DNA of 64,000 nucleotides from Kineosporia mesophila (GCF_021129235.1 NZ_JAJOMA010000004.1:62001-126000); one strand, 5' to 3'; positions 34,688-44,826 are shown, counted from the stretch's first letter. Numbers and translations: made by a program. Notes: generated by a model from the letters alone, not told the origin.

Positions 34688-36046
34688 GTGAGCGTGAAGA
34701 GCAGGATTGTCATCGTCGGCGGCGGGCCCGGCGGGTACGAGGCCGCGCTGGTGGCGTCCCAGCTCGGCGCCGACGTCACGGTGGTCGAGGAGAACGGGCC
34801 GGGCGGTGCGGCGGTCCTCACCGACGTGGTGCCGAGCAAGACCCTCATCGCCACCGCCGAGGTACTGGCCACGGTCGGCAGCTCCGGCGAGCTCGGCATC
34901 CACGGGCTCGGCCGGGTGCGGGCCGACCTGGGCGAGGTCAACCGCCGGGTGAAAGACCTGGCCCAGGCGCAGTCCCGCGACATCACTCGGCGCCTGGAGA
35001 CCGAGGGTGTGCGCATCGTCGAGGGCCGCGGGGTGCTCGAGGGCCCCAGCCGCGTGCGGGTCGGCGACCAGGTCATCGAGGCCGACACGCTGCTGATCTC
35101 CACCGGCGCCGCCCCCCGGGAACTGCCCGACGCCCGGCCCGACGGCGAGCGCGTGCTGAACTGGACCCAGCTCTACGACCTGGAAGAACTGCCGGAGAAG
35201 CTGGTCGTGGTCGGCTCCGGCGTGACCGGGGCCGAGTTCGCCAGCGCCTACCACGCGCTCGGCGCGCAGGTCGCGCTGGTGTCCAGCCGCGACCGGGTGC
35301 TGCCGGGCGAGGACGCGGACGCCGCCGAGGTGCTGGAAGACGTGTTCCGGCGGGGTGGCATGGAGGTGCTGTCCCGTTCGCGCGCGCAGAGTGTCAAACG
35401 CACGGACGCGGGGGTCGTGGTCACGCTGGCCGACGGCCGCACGGTCGAGGGCTCGCACTGCCTGATGGCCGTCGGCGCGGTGCCGAACACCTCCGGCCTG
35501 GGGCTGGAGGAGGCCGGGGTCACGGTCTCGGCGTCCGGGCACATCGGGGTCGACCGGGTCTCCCGCACCAGTGCGCGCGGGGTCTACGCGGCGGGCGACT
35601 GCACCGGGGTGTTCCCGCTGGCCTCGGTCGCCGCCATGCAGGGTCGCAAGGCGATGTGGCACGCGCTGGGCGACGCGGTGTCCCCGCTGGAGCTGCGGCT
35701 GGTGAGTTCCAACGTGTTCACCTCCCCCGAGATCGCCACTGTCGGGGTGACCCAGGCCCAGGTCGACGCCGGGCTGGAGGCCGTCTCGGTGAAGCTGCCG
35801 CTGGCCACCAACGCCCGGGCCAAGATGCAGGGCATCCACGACGGTTTCGTGAAGCTGTTCGCCTCGCCATCGGGCCGGGTGCTCGGCGGCACGGTCGTGG
35901 CCCCGCGCGCGTCCGAGCTGATTCACCCCATCACGCTGGCGGTCTCGGCCCGGCTCACGGTCGACGAGGTGGCCTCGGTGTTCACCGTGTACCCGTCGAT
36001 CTCGGGCTCGGTGGCCGAGGCGGCGCGGCAGCTGCACATCGGGTAG
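34688..36046 (+). CDS. lpdA: NAD(P)H:quinone oxidoreductase, LpdA type
   Basis: The 452-residue flavoprotein disulfide reductase relative has the FAD loop IVIVGGGPGGYEAALVAS, an NAD loop VVVGSGVTGAEFASAY, the second FAD motif GVYAAGDCTG and the dimerisation domain. The redox-active CxxxxC pair is missing: the loop reads GPGGAAVLTDVVPSKTL. The C-terminal catalytic His is also absent. Both traits mark mycobacterial LpdA (Rv3303c), which reduces quinones rather than lipoamide. It should protect against oxidative stress. GTG 34688 has no ribosome-binding site. It is next to deoD and pmmB, as in mycobacteria. Confidence 0.9.
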   Translation: MSVKSRIVIVGGGPGGYEAALVASQLGADVTVVEENGPGGAAVLTDVVPSKTLIATAEVLATVGSSGELGIHGLGRVRADLGEVNRRVKDLAQAQSRDITRRLETEGVRIVEGRGVLEGPSRVRVGDQVIEADTLLISTGAAPRELPDARPDGERVLNWTQLYDLEELPEKLVVVGSGVTGAEFASAYHALGAQVALVSSRDRVLPGEDADAAEVLEDVFRRGGMEVLSRSRAQSVKRTDAGVVVTLADGRTVEGSHCLMAVGAVPNTSGLGLEEAGVTVSASGHIGVDRVSRTSARGVYAAGDCTGVFPLASVAAMQGRKAMWHALGDAVSPLELRLVSSNVFTSPEIATVGVTQAQVDAGLEAVSVKLPLATNARAKMQGIHDGFVKLFASPSGRVLGGTVVAPRASELIHPITLAVSARLTVDEVASVFTVYPSISGSVAEAARQLHIG

Positions 36047-36074
36047 CCGCAGGCAGACGCCGGTGACGACCAGG

Positions 36075-36080
36075 TAAGTT
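36075..36080 (+). promoter_or_regulatory. -10 box of leaderless phosphosugar mutase gene
   Basis: TAAGTT lies exactly 6 nt before GTG 36087. Confidence 0.6.
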
Positions 36081-36086
36081 CTGGGT

Positions 36087-37799
36087 GTGGACGAAACCGA
36101 GCTCGCGGGTCTGGTAGACCGCGCGACCCATTGGCGGGACGCGGACCCCGATCCCCGTACCCGGCGCGAGGTGGACCGGCTGATCGAGCTGGTCACCTCC
36201 GGCGATTCCACTGTCTCCGGTGAAGCGGTCGATGATCTCGTACAACGCTTCTCCGGCTCCCTCCAGTTCGGCACCGCGGGTCTGCGCGGCGCACTGGGCG
36301 CGGGGCCGAACCGGATGAACCGTGCTGTCGTCATCCGCGCCGCCGCCGGCATCGCCGGCCATCTGCACCACGCCCTCGGGCCCGACGGGGAGCCGCCCCG
36401 GGTGGTGGTGGGGTACGACGCCCGCCACGACTCGGACGTATTCGCGCGGGACACCTGCGCGGTGCTGACCGCGGCGGGGTGTGTGGCCCAGTTGCTGCCC
36501 GGCCCGCTGCCGACCCCGGTGCTGGCGTTCGCGTTGCGGCATCTGCACGCCGACGCCGGGATCATGGTGACGGCGAGCCATAACCCGCCCCAGGACAATG
36601 GTTACAAGGTGTACCTGGGTGGGCGGGCCGACTCCTCCCCCGGAAGTGGCGCCCAGATCGTCCCCCCGATGGACGACCTGATCGCCCACCAGATCTCGGC
36701 CGCACCGCCGGCCATCGACGTGACGATGGCCACCGACGGCTGGGAGCAGGTCGGCCCGTCGATCGTGGACGAGTACCTCGCCTCGGTCGGTGCCGTGCTC
36801 ACACCGGGCGGCGCCCGCGAGATCAGCATCGTGCTGACCCCGCTGCACGGTGTCGGCGGGGACACGGCGGTGCGGGCCTTCGCGGCCGCGGGTTTCCCGG
36901 CCCCCTACCTGGTCGAGCAGCAGGCGCAGCCCGACCCGGACTTCCCCACCGTGAGTTTCCCCAACCCGGAAGAGCCCGGTGCGCTCGACCTGGCGCTGGC
37001 CGCCGCCCGCGAGCGCGGTGCCGACCTGGTGATCGCCAACGACCCGGACGCGGACCGCTGCGCCGTGGCGGTTCCCGTGCCGGGCGCCGGCTGGCGCATG
37101 CTGCGCGGTGACGAGGTCGGGGCCCTGCTCGGCGACTACCTGCTGGTCCGGGGCGCCCAGGGCGTGGTGGCCAGCTCGATCGTGTCGTCGCAGCTACTTT
37201 CCCGCGTCGCGGCGGCCCACGGCGTGCGTCACACCGAGACCCTGACCGGCTTCAAGTGGCTGGCCCGGGTTCCCGAGCTGGCGTACGCCTACGAGGAGGC
37301 GCTGGGGTACTGCGTCTCCCCCGGTGCCGTGCGCGACAAAGACGGAATCAGCGCGGCGCTGCTGATCGCCGAGTACGCGGCGCAGTTACGGGCGCAGGAG
37401 CGCACCCTGCTCGACGCCCTGAACGATCTGGCCACGCGACACGGTCTGCACGCCACCGACCAGTTCTCGGTGCGGGTGGACGATCTGGCCCAGATCTCGG
37501 ACATGCTCGAGCGCATCACGCAGCGGCCACCGGCGAATCTCGGTGGCAGCCCGGTGAAGTCGGCCGAAGATCTGTCCGCGGGAGTGGACGGGCTGCCCGG
37601 CACGCCCGGCCTGCGCTACCGCACGACCGGCGGCGACCGGGTGATCGTGCGCCCGAGCGGTACCGAACCGAAGCTGAAATGCTATCTGGAAGTCGTAATT
37701 CCGGTGGAAGACGGCTCGGTGGACCGGGCCCGGGAAGTGGCCGCGGACCGGCTGGCCCGCATCACCGCCGACGTGTCCCAGGCGCTGGGCATCAGCTAG
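36087..37799 (+). CDS. pmmB: Phosphomannomutase/phosphopentomutase-type phosphohexomutase
   Basis: The 570-residue alpha-D-phosphohexomutase has [20 protein letters not shown], the phosphoserine loop [20 protein letters not shown] (Ser about 158), the metal loop [10 protein letters not shown], the [20 protein letters not shown] sugar loop and [12 protein letters not shown]. The length and TASHNP type match PmmB (Rv3308), a PgcA-like phospho-sugar mutase. It could use ribose-1-phosphate from PNP as well as hexose phosphates. GTG 36087 is leaderless. The stop overlaps the convergent gene's stop in CTAG. Confidence 0.9.
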   Translation: MDETELAGLVDRATHWRDADPDPRTRREVDRLIELVTSGDSTVSGEAVDDLVQRFSGSLQFGTAGLRGALGAGPNRMNRAVVIRAAAGIAGHLHHALGPDGEPPRVVVGYDARHDSDVFARDTCAVLTAAGCVAQLLPGPLPTPVLAFALRHLHADAGIMVTASHNPPQDNGYKVYLGGRADSSPGSGAQIVPPMDDLIAHQISAAPPAIDVTMATDGWEQVGPSIVDEYLASVGAVLTPGGAREISIVLTPLHGVGGDTAVRAFAAAGFPAPYLVEQQAQPDPDFPTVSFPNPEEPGALDLALAAARERGADLVIANDPDADRCAVAVPVPGAGWRMLRGDEVGALLGDYLLVRGAQGVVASSIVSSQLLSRVAAAHGVRHTETLTGFKWLARVPELAYAYEEALGYCVSPGAVRDKDGISAALLIAEYAAQLRAQERTLLDALNDLATRHGLHATDQFSVRVDDLAQISDMLERITQRPPANLGGSPVKSAEDLSAGVDGLPGTPGLRYRTTGGDRVIVRPSGTEPKLKCYLEVVIPVEDGSVDRAREVAADRLARITADVSQALGIS

Positions 37800-39898
37800 G
37801 GCCGCCGGTAACCGCCTTCACGGAAAGACATCTGAGTGACTGCAGGCCTCTCGCCCTCCTGGGGTGAGGGGCCTGTCTTCATCAGCTGGGTGGGCCGGCT
37901 CGCCGATTCGGTCAGGTCGGTCAGGGCGGTCAGGTCGGTCTGAGCAAAACCGGCCTTCTCCACGACACTCTCGATGTAGTAGTCGTCCGGTGCGATCGAC
38001 CGGGCGGTCTCGAGCAGTCGTTTCGCCTCGGCCGGGCGCAGCTGCAGCAGGCGGATACCGGCCAGCGACGCGAAAGCCCGGCCGGCGCGCGGGTACCGGG
38101 CCACGTACTCTTCGAGGTCGGCCTCGGCGGCGTTCGGGTCGTTCAGCGCCAGGTTGACCTCGGCCCGCAGATAGGCGATGTGGTCGTCCTCGGAGTCGAT
38201 CTCGACGCGGCGCAGCGCGGTGTCGAGACCCATCTGGTCGTGGCCGCTCTCGTTGAGGGCGAAGGCCAGGTCGCGGACGATGGACGAGTCTTCCGGGTGC
38301 AGCTGCATCGCCCGGCGCAGCAGCGGCACGGCCAGGTCGTAGCGTTCGCGCAGGTGGAACAGGCGGCCGAAACGAGCTGGGGCACCGTCGATGTCGGGAT
38401 AGTGCTCGATGAAGCGCAGGGCGCTCTCGACCGCCTCGTCGGTGTCCCCGGCATCCAGGTCGACGATGATCAGGGCCTCGACGGCCAGGTCGTCGTCGGG
38501 GTGCATCTCCAGGTAGGTGACCAGGTCGAGACGGGCGTCCTCAGGGTCGCCCAGCACCTGCTGGCACTTGCCCCGGACGTACCACATCCGGTTGTCGGCG
38601 GGGTTCAGCTCCAGCGATCGGGTGGCGTGCGGCAGGGCCTCGGCCTCGCGGTCGAGCATCCACAGAGCCCGGGCCAGGCGGCCGTGCTGTGCGCCGTCGT
38701 CGGGATCGGCCGAGAGGGCCTGCCGCAGGTAGGGAACGCACTCGTCGTAGCGGTGACGGGTGAACAACCATTGCCCCATCAGCCCGGCAATGCCTGCTCT
38801 TTCCTGCGCGGGCATGGTCACCGCGGCCAGGCTGCAGTCGCGCCAGGCCTGGTCGAAGGCCTCGTCGTCGTGTTCCTTCAGCTGCAGCAGGATCGCCGCG
38901 CGTTGCAGCAGGGCCTGCGGGTGGGCCATCACCGCGGCCGTGTCGGGCTTGGGACCGAGCGCCTCGTCGAGCAGTTCGAGGGCCTCGGCCAGGGCCTCGC
39001 GGCTGCCGGTGCCGTGGTGCACCCGGTAGATCGCGTCGGCCAGCATCAGCCCGGTCTCGTTGCGGGGCGCCCCCATGGCCCGGGCCTTGCGCAGCAGTTC
39101 GGCACCGCGAGCGTACCGGCCCTCGGCGAGCACCACCTCGATCTCGCCCTCGAGCCGGCGCAGCTCGCGCATCGACTCCAGGTTGGTGCGGCCGGCCAGG
39201 TAGTCGGGGCTGAGGGTGGGCACGCGGGAGGCCACGGCGGTCTTGAAACGGGGCCAGGAGAACAGCTCGACGCCCTCCGGGCCGGGCTCCAGCACCTGCC
39301 CGGTCATCACCAGCGAGGGCGGCACCTCGCCCTTGGCCTCGCGCACCCCCGCGCCCTCGACCACGCCGATCCGGGTGCGGCCGGTCTCCAGCACCGGCGC
39401 CTTCAGCTGCCCGCCGACGAGCATCGGGAAGGCCTCGGAGACGAGCAGCTTCGCGTGGACGTCGCCGTCCAGCCGGGCTCCGCCGGACGGGCCCGCCCCG
39501 GCGAAGACCTCGGAAACCCGCAGATCGCCGTGCACCACGAGCTCCAGCCCGCTGATCACCACGTTGCGGGCCTTCAGGTCGCCGAGCACGTACAGGCTCA
39601 TGCCGTTGTTCGTGCGCGGATGCTGCACGGCCGTGTTGACCAGGAGATTCCCGGCGATGATCAGGCCGTGCACATCCGGCTCGGGACGCGTGAAGGCAGC
39701 AGACACCGCCTCGGCACCGGCATGGGGGTCGAGGTCGAGTTCGTCCATCTCGACATCGCCGACCAGGAGCAGCAACGAGAGCGCCGGGTTGGACGCCAGC
39801 AGCCGGGCCATCATGGTCCGGCGCAGGTCATAGCGCCCCACCGCATCCGCGGCGAGCACGCGCCGGGAGCCCGGGAAGCGGGCCGGCCGGTACGCCAC
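37796..39898 (-). CDS. Bactofilin-like beta-helix plus TPR protein
   Basis: The 700-residue protein has an N-terminal region (about 45-200) with short repeats of the polymer-forming/bactofilin kind (GLIIAGNLLVNTAVQ, LYVLGDLKARNVVISG, LELVVHGDLRVSEV, ARLDGDVHAKLLVSE). Tetratricopeptide repeats (about 250-660) follow; examples are YDECVPYLRQALSADPDDGA and ERYDLAVPLLRRAMQLHPED. There is no signal peptide. The pairing suggests a scaffold, but no function is known to me. GTG 39898 has GGAGGA 8 nt upstream. It precedes nothing on its strand, since pmmB converges on it, and starts 29 nt after the add stop. Confidence 0.75.
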   Translation of the reverse strand: MAYRPARFPGSRRVLAADAVGRYDLRRTMMARLLASNPALSLLLLVGDVEMDELDLDPHAGAEAVSAAFTRPEPDVHGLIIAGNLLVNTAVQHPRTNNGMSLYVLGDLKARNVVISGLELVVHGDLRVSEVFAGAGPSGGARLDGDVHAKLLVSEAFPMLVGGQLKAPVLETGRTRIGVVEGAGVREAKGEVPPSLVMTGQVLEPGPEGVELFSWPRFKTAVASRVPTLSPDYLAGRTNLESMRELRRLEGEIEVVLAEGRYARGAELLRKARAMGAPRNETGLMLADAIYRVHHGTGSREALAEALELLDEALGPKPDTAAVMAHPQALLQRAAILLQLKEHDDEAFDQAWRDCSLAAVTMPAQERAGIAGLMGQWLFTRHRYDECVPYLRQALSADPDDGAQHGRLARALWMLDREAEALPHATRSLELNPADNRMWYVRGKCQQVLGDPEDARLDLVTYLEMHPDDDLAVEALIIVDLDAGDTDEAVESALRFIEHYPDIDGAPARFGRLFHLRERYDLAVPLLRRAMQLHPEDSSIVRDLAFALNESGHDQMGLDTALRRVEIDSEDDHIAYLRAEVNLALNDPNAAEADLEEYVARYPRAGRAFASLAGIRLLQLRPAEAKRLLETARSIAPDDYYIESVVEKAGFAQTDLTALTDLTESASRPTQLMKTGPSPQEGERPAVTQMSFREGGYRRP
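37844..37874 (+). terminator. Terminator of pmmB inside the convergent gene
   Basis: AGGCCTCTCGCCC pairs with GGGTGAGGGGCCT (about 13 bp, two wobble pairs) 45 nt after the pmmB stop, within the 3' end of the TPR gene. Confidence 0.5.
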
Positions 39899-39927
39899 CG
39901 CTCAGTCCTCCTTCGAGCTCAGGCCGA

Positions 39928-41034
39928 TCAGCTGATAGCCAGTTGGGCGTAACCGGGTTTGACCACGTCCTCGATCAGGGCGAGTCGTTCGTCGAACGGG
40001 ATGAATGCACTCTTGAGGGCATTTATGGTGACCCATCGTAGGTCTTCCAGGGTCCATCCCGCCTGCTCGACGAGCAGCGTCATCTCCCGGGTCATCGACG
40101 TGCCGGACATCAGCCGGTTGTCGGTGTTCAGGGTGACGCGGAACCGCAGGTCTTTCAGCAGGCCGATCGGGTGCTCGGCGACGCTCGCCGCGGCTCCCGT
40201 CTGCACGTTGCTCGTCGGGCACAGCTCCAGCGGGATGCGCTTGTCGCGCACGAACCCGGCCAGCCGGCCGAGCTTCGCGGCCGGGCGGCCGTAACTGTCG
40301 CGACCCCCCAAGACCTCGATGTCTTCCATGATCCGCACGCCGTGACCGAGCCGGTCGGCGCCGCAGACCTGCACGGCCTCCCAGATGCTCGGCAGGCCGA
40401 AGGCCTCACCGGCGTGAATGGTCACGTGCATGTTGGCTTCGTGCAGGTAGTCGAAGGCGTCGAGGTGACGCGAGGGCGGGTACCCGGCCTCGGCCCCGGC
40501 GATGTCGAAACCGACCACACCGTTCTCCCGGTGCCGCTCGGCCAGCTCGGCGATCTCGCGACCCCGCGCGGCGTGCCGCATGGCGGTGACCAGCTGACCG
40601 GTGCGGATCGGGGTACCCGCCGCCGCGGCCTCCTTCTCACCCTCGGCCAGACCCTCCTGCACCGCGACGACCACGTCGTCGAGCGACAGGCCACCCTCGA
40701 GGTGCTGCTCCGGGGCCCAGCGGATCTCGGCGTAGACCACACCGTCCGCGGCCAGGTCGATCGCGGCCTCACGAGCCACGCGCACCAGGTCTTCACGGCG
40801 CTGCATCACCGCGACGGTGTGCACGAACGTCTCGAGGTAGCGCTCCAGGGAACCGGAGTCGGCGCTGCTGCGGAACCATTCGCGCAGCTCTTCCGGGTCG
40901 GTGGTGGGCAGCTCGTGGCCGATCTCCGCGGAGATCCCGACGATCGTCTCCGGCCTCAGACCACCGTCGAGGTGGTCGTGGAGGAGGACCTTGGGGGCCC
41001 GGGCGATGCTGGCTGAATCAATTGGACCGGTCAC
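39928..41034 (-). CDS. add: Adenosine deaminase
   Basis: The 368-residue metal-dependent hydrolase has the zinc pair [10 protein letters not shown], the substrate loop around [28 protein letters not shown] with His/Glu, [20 protein letters not shown] and the catalytic Asp of [12 protein letters not shown]. It converts adenosine and deoxyadenosine to inosine forms, feeding the PNP encoded 6 kb away. The GTG start has no ribosome-binding site and lies 8 nt after TATAAG. It shares strand with the TPR gene and diverges from the toxin-like gene. Confidence 0.95.
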   Translation of the reverse strand: MTGPIDSASIARAPKVLLHDHLDGGLRPETIVGISAEIGHELPTTDPEELREWFRSSADSGSLERYLETFVHTVAVMQRREDLVRVAREAAIDLAADGVVYAEIRWAPEQHLEGGLSLDDVVVAVQEGLAEGEKEAAAAGTPIRTGQLVTAMRHAARGREIAELAERHRENGVVGFDIAGAEAGYPPSRHLDAFDYLHEANMHVTIHAGEAFGLPSIWEAVQVCGADRLGHGVRIMEDIEVLGGRDSYGRPAAKLGRLAGFVRDKRIPLELCPTSNVQTGAAASVAEHPIGLLKDLRFRVTLNTDNRLMSGTSMTREMTLLVEQAGWTLEDLRWVTINALKSAFIPFDERLALIEDVVKPGYAQLAIS

Positions 41035-41178
41035 GGGAGGAGCTTATAGCGCGACACCCGTCCCATAGGGGTTCCGAACCGATCCGCCGCGTGATCGTAA
41101 TTGCCAGGGCCGTTGGTCGCAGGCGAGCGGTTCATCCGTACTTGTCAGCGTTACGTAACCACCTGTAGTAACTGATAC

Positions 41179-42201
41179 GTGACAACGCGTACCGGCCTGA
41201 TCGCCGCTGCGGTCACCGGCCTGGCCACGGTGCTGGCCGAGTCGCAGACCCGGTGCGGCCGGGCGGCGGACACCACGCAGGCGCAGGCCGAGAACGCGCT
41301 GCTGGCCGGATGGGACGGGGTCGCCCACGGCTACGAGAGCGCGTCCGGGCACCTCTCGGAAGTGCTCTCCCACCTGTCGGATCTGGAGGAGCGGCTGACC
41401 CACGCGGTGGAGGTGCTCGACCGGGTGCACGACGACCTGTCGGCCCCCGAGGTCTCCGGGCACCTGGGCGCCGTCATCGCGGAACTCGGCGAGGAGCATC
41501 TCGACAACGCCGCCCTGGCCGCCGACAAGGCGCTCCGGCACCTGGAGACCGTCGAGGCCGGCTGGCTCGTCGGTGTCGCGCAGGACCTGGCCCGCGACCT
41601 CCAGGAGTCGGGCGAAGCGCTGATGACGATCCGGGACGACCTCGCCGAGGAGATCGGAGCGGCCGACGCCCTCGGCCCCACCGACACCGAAATGACGCCC
41701 CGTGTCGAGGAACTGCGCCGCCAGGGCCACGGCCCCCAACGACACGGGCCCCAGGTCACCGATCAGCAGCTGACCGACCGGGTGCTGTGGTGGATCGACC
41801 CGATGACCGGCACCACGGTGGACGGGGACACGGGCGGCCAGCACCGGTGCGCCAAGGTGGCCACGAAGGTTGCCTCCGAGGCCTCCTATGTGGCGGCCGA
41901 GGCGTTCATCCGCAGCAGCCGAGCCTTCGACCAGGCCCGGCGCCAGGCCGAAGCCGGACACGAGAGCATGATGAAAGTCGTTGTCCCCCTGCCCGACATC
42001 TATGGACCGGGCTACCGCGAACGGATTCGGGGAGTGCAGCGCAACGGCTCCCGCACGCATCCCACCGGTGACCCGGCAGGCACCCGGCCGCCCACGGAGG
42101 TCGACTTCACCGACGGTAGAATGATCGCGGTCTACACGCGGCGACCCGGCGGGAAGTTCCGGCTGAAAACGATGTTTCCTGACCCCCGAGGGGCTGTTTG
42201 A
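41179..42201 (+). CDS. Candidate polymorphic-toxin-like protein
   Basis: The 340-residue protein has an almost wholly helical N-terminal part (about 1-165), with acidic repeats such as ASGHLSEVLSHLSDLEERL resembling secretion-targeting or coiled-coil domains. The C-terminal part (about 185-340) is compact and basic, ending DGRMIAVYTRRPGGKFRLKT and MFPDPRGAV. That ending resembles C-terminal RNase-type toxin domains, but I cannot name the family. Candidate catalytic His, Lys and Thr are present but not proven. There is no signal peptide. The next gene starts at its stop codon, as toxin-immunity pairs do. The role is inferred from architecture and context only. Confidence 0.5.
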   Translation: MTTRTGLIAAAVTGLATVLAESQTRCGRAADTTQAQAENALLAGWDGVAHGYESASGHLSEVLSHLSDLEERLTHAVEVLDRVHDDLSAPEVSGHLGAVIAELGEEHLDNAALAADKALRHLETVEAGWLVGVAQDLARDLQESGEALMTIRDDLAEEIGAADALGPTDTEMTPRVEELRRQGHGPQRHGPQVTDQQLTDRVLWWIDPMTGTTVDGDTGGQHRCAKVATKVASEASYVAAEAFIRSSRAFDQARRQAEAGHESMMKVVVPLPDIYGPGYRERIRGVQRNGSRTHPTGDPAGTRPPTEVDFTDGRMIAVYTRRPGGKFRLKTMFPDPRGAV

Positions 42202-42203
42202 GC

Positions 42204-42506
42204 ATGCTGGACGCCGACGTCACGGGGTTCCTCCGGTATTCGAGCACGTACATGCATGTCAATGCCCTGGGGAGGGACTACGAGGAGACGTTCATCAGGG
42301 ATCTCACCCGCGTGCCGCCGACCCCCGAGCACCAGAGTTTCCGGCGCGGCTTCGCCAAGGCCCGGCTGGGGCAGCTGTCCCCCGAGGCGTACGAACGGGA
42401 GACCGGCTGGTATTTCGACGACGACGCCGAGTTCCACACCCATCTGGCCCGGCTCTGGCAGAAGTTCTACGGCGATGCCGACCCCCGCGACAGCCTGACC
42501 GGATAG
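42204..42506 (+). CDS. Candidate immunity protein
   Basis: The 100-residue acidic protein has no family I can name with confidence. It is helical with many aromatics (YMHVNALGRDYEETF, YERETGWYFDDDAEFHTHL, LWQKFYGDADP). The small size, acidity against a basic neighbour and overlapping translation suit an immunity protein. ATG 42204 is taken; TTG 42198 in frame overlaps the toxin stop, with GAGGGG 4 nt upstream, and may be the real start. It ends at 42506, one base before the convergent LigD-type polymerase stop. Confidence 0.5.
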   Translation: MLDADVTGFLRYSSTYMHVNALGRDYEETFIRDLTRVPPTPEHQSFRRGFAKARLGQLSPEAYERETGWYFDDDAEFHTHLARLWQKFYGDADPRDSLTG

Positions 42507-43598
42507 CTATTTCGGCTGATCCCCGTCCCACCGGGCCGGGTCGGCGTACCAGTCCCGGTCGGCGATGCCCTCGGTGTCGGCGCGGGAGACCGACGGACGA
42601 GCGCGCTTGGGTTCGCCGGGCATCTTCGGGTAGTCGGGCGGGAAGGGGAGTTCGCCCAGGCCCCGATCGAGGTCGTCCTGCCACAACGCCAGTGCGGGAG
42701 CGATGTCCCCCGGGGCCGAGTGCAGGTCTTCCCAGGGGTCGCCCCGATCCGCCAGCAGCTGCGGAACCGTGCGCACAGTCAGGGTTCTCGGGTCGACCTC
42801 AGGCAGCTCGTCCCAGGTCAGCGGGGTGGAGACGGGGGCGTGGGGCAGGGGACGCGGACTGTAGGCGCCGGCCATCGTGCGGTCGCGGGTGCACTGGTTG
42901 AAGTCGACGAAGACCCTCTCGCCGCGCTCCTCCTTCCACCAGGCCATCGTCACCCGGTCGGGGTCGCGACGTTCCAGCTCCCGGCCGATACCGATGGCCG
43001 CGTGCCGCACGTCGAGGAACTCGTGGTCGGGGGTGATGGGGACGAAGACGTGCACGCCGCGGTTGCCCGAGCTCTTCGCATACCCGGTGAGGCCGAGCTC
43101 TTTCAGCAGGTCACGCAGCTTCAGCGCGGCCCGCACGGCGTCGTCGTAGTCGCGGCCGGGCTGCGGGTCGAGGTCGAGGCGCAGCTCGTCGGGGTTGTCG
43201 GCGTTCCCCGACCGCACCGGCCACGGATGAAAGGTCAGCGTGTTCATCTGGACCGCCCAGACCGCGGTGGCCACCTCGTCCACCACCAACTGCGGATGAC
43301 TGCGCCCGCTCGGGTAGGTCACCGTGACCGAACGGGCGTAGGCGGGCACCCCGCGGGGCGGGTTCTTCGAGTAAAAGCGTTCCCCGTCAACACCTTCCGG
43401 GAAACGCTCGAGCGAGACCGGCCGGTCGCCCAGCGCCCGCACCAGCGCCGGGCCGACCGCCACGACGTACTCGGCCAAGTCCTTCTTGGTGAGCCCCACA
43501 TCGGGGTAGAGCAGCCGGCCAGGACTGGACAGGCGCACCGACCGGGCACCCTCCGGACCTTCGACCTCGATCTGCACCGCTGCGCTCTTGGCGGCCAT
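42507..43598 (-). CDS. LigD-type NHEJ polymerase/primase domain protein
   Basis: The 363-residue archaeo-eukaryotic primase-like polymerase shows RLLYPDVGLTKKDLAEYY-like residues (YPDVGLTKKDL), PVSLERFPEGVDG, FYSKNPPRGVP, the catalytic RLDLDPQPG, KSSGNRGVHVFVPI and FVDFNQCTRDRTMAGAYSPR. It adds nucleotides and ribonucleotides at double-strand breaks in bacterial end joining. In LigD this domain is fused to ligase; here it is separate, following a ligase gene. ATG 43598 has GGAGGG 7 nt upstream. The two genes overlap in translation but no Ku gene is in the window. Confidence 0.92.
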   Translation of the reverse strand: MAAKSAAVQIEVEGPEGARSVRLSSPGRLLYPDVGLTKKDLAEYVVAVGPALVRALGDRPVSLERFPEGVDGERFYSKNPPRGVPAYARSVTVTYPSGRSHPQLVVDEVATAVWAVQMNTLTFHPWPVRSGNADNPDELRLDLDPQPGRDYDDAVRAALKLRDLLKELGLTGYAKSSGNRGVHVFVPITPDHEFLDVRHAAIGIGRELERRDPDRVTMAWWKEERGERVFVDFNQCTRDRTMAGAYSPRPLPHAPVSTPLTWDELPEVDPRTLTVRTVPQLLADRGDPWEDLHSAPGDIAPALALWQDDLDRGLGELPFPPDYPKMPGEPKRARPSVSRADTEGIADRDWYADPARWDGDQPK

Positions 43599-43601
43599 CA
43601 C

Positions 43602-44714
43602 TCAACCCTCCCCAACTTGACGCAGGATCCGTGGCGCCCGTGCTCCCGAAGGCGAGAGGACGTCCTCAAGCCGGAAACTCACGGGCCGCTCGAGCTGGCC
43701 GTACCCGCAACTGCCCGGTTCGCGATCGGTGCGCCAGCGCCGGAACTGCGCGGTGTGGCGGAACCGGTCGCCCTCCATCTGGTCGTAGGCCACCTCGACC
43801 ACCAAGGAGGGACGCAGGGGCACGAAGGAGAGATCCTTCGTCGAGTTCCAGCGGGACACGTTGCCGGGCATGCGCTGATGCTCGTGGGCCTGGGCCTCCG
43901 CCCACTGGCCCCACGGGTGCTGCCCCAGCTCTTCCACGGCCATCCGGTAGGGCTCGAGTTCCTCGACCAGCTCGGCGCGCCGGATCATCGGGAACGACGC
44001 CGCGACGCCGACGTGCTGCAGCGAGCCGTCCTCGCGGTACAGGCCCAGCAACAGCGAGCCGACGACCGGGCCGCTCTTGTGCCAGCGGAAACCGGCCACC
44101 ACGCAGTCGGCGGTGCGGGCGTGCTTGACCTTGAACATGGCCCGCTTGTCAGGCAGGTAGGGCCCGTCCAGCGGCTTGGCGACCACCCCGTCCAGACCGG
44201 CGCCCTCGAACATGCCGAACCACTCCTGCGCGGTGGCCAGGTCGCCGGTGGCGGGCGTGCAGTGGATCGGGGCCCGGGCGGCGGACAGGGCCTCGACCAG
44301 ACGCGCCCGGCGCTCCGAGAACGGTTGCCCCATCAGGTTCTCGTCGCCCAGAGCGAGCAGGTCGAACGCGATGAACGAGGCCGGGGTCTGCTCGGACAGC
44401 AACTTGATGCGACTGGCCGCGGGATGGATGCGCTGCTGGAGCACCTCGAACTGCAGACGGTCGTCGACGACGGTGACGATCTCGCCGTCGATCACGCAGC
44501 GTTCGGGAAGGTTCTCCCGCAGTGCCTCGACGAGCTCCGGGAAGTACCGGGTCATCGGTTTCTCGTTGCGGCTGCCCAGCTCGACCTCGTCACCGTCCCG
44601 GAACACGACGGTACGAAATCCGTCCCATTTCGGCTCGACGTGGCCGACGTCGGGAATCTCCGGCACCGACTTGGCCAACATCGGTTTGACCGGCGGCATC
44701 ACGGGCAGATCCAT
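43602..44714 (-). CDS. ligC: ATP-dependent DNA ligase, LigC type
   Basis: The 370-residue ATP-dependent ligase has motif I EPKWDGFR (adenylated Lys near residue 29), motif [12 protein letters not shown], motif [15 protein letters not shown] and motif [17 protein letters not shown]. An OB domain with [12 protein letters not shown] completes it. It has no polymerase or phosphoesterase domain, so it is LigC-like. It seals nicks, mainly in repair synthesis or backup end joining. The stop is 3 nt before the polymerase ATG. The promoter lies in the 112-bp gap shared with the HAD gene. Confidence 0.92.
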   Translation of the reverse strand: MDLPVMPPVKPMLAKSVPEIPDVGHVEPKWDGFRTVVFRDGDEVELGSRNEKPMTRYFPELVEALRENLPERCVIDGEIVTVVDDRLQFEVLQQRIHPAASRIKLLSEQTPASFIAFDLLALGDENLMGQPFSERRARLVEALSAARAPIHCTPATGDLATAQEWFGMFEGAGLDGVVAKPLDGPYLPDKRAMFKVKHARTADCVVAGFRWHKSGPVVGSLLLGLYREDGSLQHVGVAASFPMIRRAELVEELEPYRMAVEELGQHPWGQWAEAQAHEHQRMPGNVSRWNSTKDLSFVPLRPSLVVEVAYDQMEGDRFRHTAQFRRWRTDREPGSCGYGQLERPVSFRLEDVLSPSGARAPRILRQVGEG

Positions 44715-44826
44715 GCCGCCATCGTGTCATCGCGGGGGCTCGCGGTGGGGAAAGAACAGGCAATGTCGCCGCACGCGAGGCCGAACGCGTCTGCAAGCGG
44801 GCGCCCGCTGTGGTCTGCTTGGACAC

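Noticed and set aside
34616-36598. 660-codon minus-strand frame over lpdA and pmmB
   Set aside because: It has no recognisable domain, and the plus strand has complete, motif-rich genes.
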